Origin: Deltaproteobacteria bacterium
GTDB lineage: Bacteria; Desulfobacterota; Desulfobacteria; Desulfobacterales; JAFDHS01
Assembly: GCA_019308655.1 (NCBI GenBank)
Contig: JAFDHS010000043.1
Location: 1 to 7,704, forward strand
Length of the DNA stretch: 7,704 nt
Direction of reading: 5' to 3'
Shown here piece by piece: positions 5,915 through 7,704 of the stretch. Numbering within the stretch: the first letter of the stretch is position 1; every line of letters starts with the position of its first letter. A model generated the notes under the pieces. The model was not told the origin of the DNA and ran no database searches. It was given only the letters and a program-made list of their open reading frames with translations. The position numbers and the translations under genes are program-made.

Positions 5915-6066
5915 CTCGGCAATAAATTACCGAGCATCTATGGGACTAAATACCCAACCGACCACCGCCCTGGTCGGGCATGACTATACACTTACAGCAA
6001 ACCGAATATACTCTGTCAACAGTTGCAATTCATCACGGTGTTGAAAACACCGGGGATTCTTGCAAC
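5915..6066 (-). ncRNA. Multi-hairpin segment, possibly a transposon-associated RNA / TnpB 3'-end remnant
   Basis: Consecutive stems are visible: GTTGCAA/TTGCAAC (6022-6028 with 6060-6066) enclosing CGGTGTT/AACACCG (6036-6042 with 6046-6052); CCGACCA/TGGTCGG (5958-5964 with 5971-5977); TGGG/CCCA (5941-5944 with 5953-5956); and CTCGG-AA/TT-CCGAG (5915-5922 with 5927-5934). In the minus strand one short frame reads LLQESPVFSTP-stop, resembling the KQESP ends of TnpB proteins. Another reads VMPDQGGGRLGI-stop (to 5946). Both would fit decayed IS200/IS605 3' ends and their guide-RNA scaffolds. This is a pattern-based guess; a structured leader RNA for rpmI/rplT is the alternative. Confidence 0.35.
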
Positions 6067-6146
6067 AAAATCTTAAAAAAGGAATCCTATCAATAAAGCG
6101 ATTAAAATAAAACGTAAGATCGACAGGAAGGGTATAAAATAATAAT

Positions 6147-6671
6147 TTATTTAGGAGATAGAATCATAATCACGGTGCGACCTTCAAATTTGGGCATTTG
6201 CTCTACTGTTGCAATATCATCGATTTCTTCCGCAATTCTTTTGAGCAAATCCATCCCTCTTTGGGAAAGTGTGATTTCACGCCCCCTGAAAACAACAGTT
6301 ACCTTGACCTTGTCCTTTTTACCGATAAACTTTTTTATATGACCGATCTTGGTTTGCAGGTCATGTTCACCGGTTTTGGGACGAATTTTTATCTCTTTGA
6401 CTTGAAAGGTACTCTGTTTCTTTTTAGCTTCCTGTTGTTTTTTGGTCAGCTCATATTTATAACGTCCATAATCCATTATCTTGCAGACAGGCGGTCTTGC
6501 CGTGGGAGAAACCTCAACCAGGTCAAGGCCGTGATCACCCGCAACAGCAAGTGCCTTATGGATGGGAAGAACGCCGAGCTGACCACCCTCAGGATCAATT
6601 ACCCTTACCTCTTTTGCTCTTATATTCCTGTTGATATTTATCCGAATACCATGCCGATTTGGTCTAGCTAT
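6147..6671 (-). CDS. infC: Translation initiation factor IF-3, likely AUA start
   Basis: IF3 binds the 30S subunit, prevents premature 50S joining and checks start-codon pairing. The protein has the N-terminal domain (NRNIRAKEVRVIDPEGGQLGV, then VSPTARPPVCKIMDYGRYKYE), a Lys/Gln-rich linker (TKKQQEAKKKQ), and the C-terminal domain (VKEIKIRPKTGEHDLQTKI, VTVVFRGREI). At 174 aa it has the normal length of about 170-180. There is no ATG. The only GTG (6678-6680) overlaps the Shine-Dalgarno AGGAGG (6680-6685) and cannot be used with it. The ATA at 6669-6671 lies exactly 8 nt after that Shine-Dalgarno, so I take AUA as the start. infC is known for AUU/AUC/AUA starts that let IF3 repress itself. Confidence 0.95.
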   Translation of the reverse strand: MARPNRHGIRININRNIRAKEVRVIDPEGGQLGVLPIHKALAVAGDHGLDLVEVSPTARPPVCKIMDYGRYKYELTKKQQEAKKKQSTFQVKEIKIRPKTGEHDLQTKIGHIKKFIGKKDKVKVTVVFRGREITLSQRGMDLLKRIAEEIDDIATVEQMPKFEGRTVIMILSPK

Positions 6672-6752
6672 ACCCTTCACCTCCTACGTAAATTTATTTG
6701 ATATTTATGTAACGAAACTGTAAAAAACCGTAACAAATTAATTAACTTTACT

Positions 6753-6781
6753 AATTTATATAATAATACGGCTAATTGCAA
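6753..6781 (-). promoter_or_regulatory. Probable infC operon promoter
   Basis: On the minus strand TTGCAA (6776-6781) is followed after 17 nt by TAAATT (6753-6758), or after 15 nt by TATAAA (6755-6760), in a very A/T-rich context. It would give a leader of about 75 nt before infC. It is the best candidate between the Rpn pseudogene and infC; the -35 and -10 are each imperfect. Confidence 0.5.
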
Positions 6782-6856
6782 GAAAAAAACAACGGAACTT
6801 AAAATTTGATAATGTATGATTGATTATTTTCCTACCCGATAATCAAAGTAGGAAAG

Positions 6857-6871
6857 GTGTCAGACAGACAC
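6857..6871. repeat. Degenerate REP-like hairpin
   Basis: gtgtc-agaca-gacac, 5-bp stem, in the context ggaaaGGTGTCAGACAGACACtta. It resembles the widespread GGTGTCAGACACC type of REP sequence mobilised by REP-associated tyrosine transposases, with an insertion in the middle. It lies 26 nt downstream (minus strand) of the Rpn pseudogene stop. The family assignment is from memory and weak. Confidence 0.35.
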
Positions 6872-6897
6872 TTACTGATACAACAAAAACCGACAGG

Positions 6898-7486
6898 TTA
6901 TTTCATGACCCAATTAAGGATTCGCCCAAATTCATCAAGAGATTTTACTGTTACTGCTTTTTTAAGAAGGCTTTTTAAAGTTAAGGGGTCACTTATTTCA
7001 TTTAAAACACTCAGAATGGAGCGGGGAATAATTTCAAAACGCATTTCAAGAATATCAATGACGGCTTCTTTTGAGTTTTGGAGCATTCCCTGCTGAATTC
7101 CTTGCTGAACCCCCTCCTGCTTTCCTTGCTCTCTTAATGTGTCTGCTATGGTAGGCAAAATGTTATCTCCTTTGTCCGGTATGGTTAGTTCTATGGCTGT
7201 TTTAAGGTCTTCGTAGCTGATATTTCCATCCGGGGCCGCATTGGCAATATATTTTAAAATCGCCTCGATGTATTCCAGTCCGGTTTGTTTTTCAGACAGA
7301 TCTTTCAAAAGCGCAAATATTCCGGCCAGTCGATCTTTTAAATCTTCTTTGAAGATGTATTTTAAAATGCTCAAGGAATTGAGTCACAGCGGTCCGGCGC
7401 GTAAAAACCTCTTTGAAAAATTTGTCATGGGGATTGGTGATTGGATTCATAAATACAAAATTATCATAACGGCTTAAGTTGTTCAA
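6898..7486 (-). pseudogene. Rpn-family (transposase_31, PD-(D/E)XK) nuclease, internally deleted and frameshifted
   Basis: Two frames hold the two ends of one Rpn protein. The N-terminal piece (stop-limited frame from TTG 7486 or ATG 7450) reads NPITNPHDKFFKEVFTRR then AVTQFLEHF, the standard beginning of Rpn recombination-promoting nucleases. The C-terminal piece, readable from about 7374 to the stop at 6898, reads LKYIFKEDLKDRLAGIF, LSEKQTGLEYIEAILKYIANA, then the glutamine-glycine repeat GKQEGVQQGIQQGMLQ and a helical tail. The roughly 200 residues between them, which should carry the D-ExK nuclease core, are gone. The junction near 7370-7400 also shifts the frame. The product cannot be an active nuclease. 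It lies just upstream of infC, where thrS is commonly found in other bacteria. Confidence 0.85.
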
Positions 7487-7704
7487 TATCGGAAAGAAGA
7501 ATTATCAGACAGCGATGAGATACCGCTCCACAACTCCGTGCAACGATGCACCGGAGTTGGTACTCCTGGAGTGGACGGGGAATCTTCCAGGTTAACGAAC
7601 TGCCGGTAAGTTTTTCGGCTTTTCCACTAAAGTTAAAATGAAAAAACCCGACGCCTTCAGATGCCGTATATGGGCACTTTTCGCCATGACTTATCAGGTA
7701 TTTT
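7487..7704 (-). other. Unassigned end region, with a partial open frame
   Basis: On the minus strand one frame stays open from the window edge (7703) to a TGA at 7464-7466, about 79 codons, including GFFHFNFSGKAEKL, but I recognise no protein family in it. Two strong hairpins (7531-7559, 7565-7591) lie inside it, which argues against ordinary coding sequence. GTCGGGTTTTTT near 7643-7654 could belong to a poor terminator of an upstream gene. I cannot decide between a gene tail and repeat DNA. Confidence 0.25.
7531..7559. repeat. Strong 12-bp hairpin upstream of the Rpn remnant
   Basis: caactcc-gtgca (7531-7542) pairs with tgcac-c-ggagttg (7547-7559) around loop acga, with a single bulged c at 7552. 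A second, 6-bp stem cctgga/tccagg (7565-7570 with 7586-7591) follows immediately. Tandem G/C-rich stems in an intergenic position suggest a REP/BIME-like element or transposon end. No function can be assigned. Confidence 0.55.

Overview
This is a translation-gene cluster read entirely from the minus strand. In transcription order it contains infC (IF3), rpmI (L35), rplT (L20), pheS and pheT (phenylalanyl-tRNA synthetase alpha and beta), a tRNA-Gly with anticodon CCC, rimP, and the first 43 codons of nusA. An internally deleted Rpn-type nuclease (transposase_31) pseudogene lies upstream of infC. No convincing gene is read from the plus strand.

The organism is a bacterium with moderately AT-rich DNA, A/T-rich spacers and frequent TTG/GTG starts. 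The protein style, the Rpn pseudogene and a spacer content rich in IS200/IS605- and REP-like debris are suggestive of an anaerobic, deltaproteobacterial (Desulfobacterota, perhaps Desulfobacterales) genome. That placement is inference from general resemblance, not a measured result.

Layout: 7487-7704 holds strong hairpins and a partial open frame of unknown nature. 6898-7486 is the broken Rpn gene. 6681-6897 carries the probable infC promoter and leader. infC (6147-6671) most likely starts at a non-standard AUA codon placed 8 nt after a perfect Shine-Dalgarno. 5744-6146 and 5062-5545 are unusually long spacers around rpmI. They hold a remnant of a TnpB 3' end just in front of rplT, a 22-bp perfect inverted repeat with a third copy on the other side of rpmI, and a run of hairpins resembling another transposon-associated RNA or TnpB 3' end. 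rplT, pheS and pheT then follow tightly. Behind pheT a strong sigma70-type promoter (1090-1117) starts a second unit, tRNA-Gly, terminator, rimP and nusA, analogous to the E. coli metY-rimP-nusA-infB arrangement.

Functionally, the genes supply initiation (IF3), 50S assembly (L35, L20), Phe-tRNA charging, 30S maturation (RimP), Gly decoding and transcription elongation/antitermination (NusA). The core genes are ordinary. The notable material is between them: mobile-element debris has been tolerated inside an essential ribosomal operon, and several start regions look regulated or non-standard (infC AUA, pheS hairpin, rimP terminator overlap).
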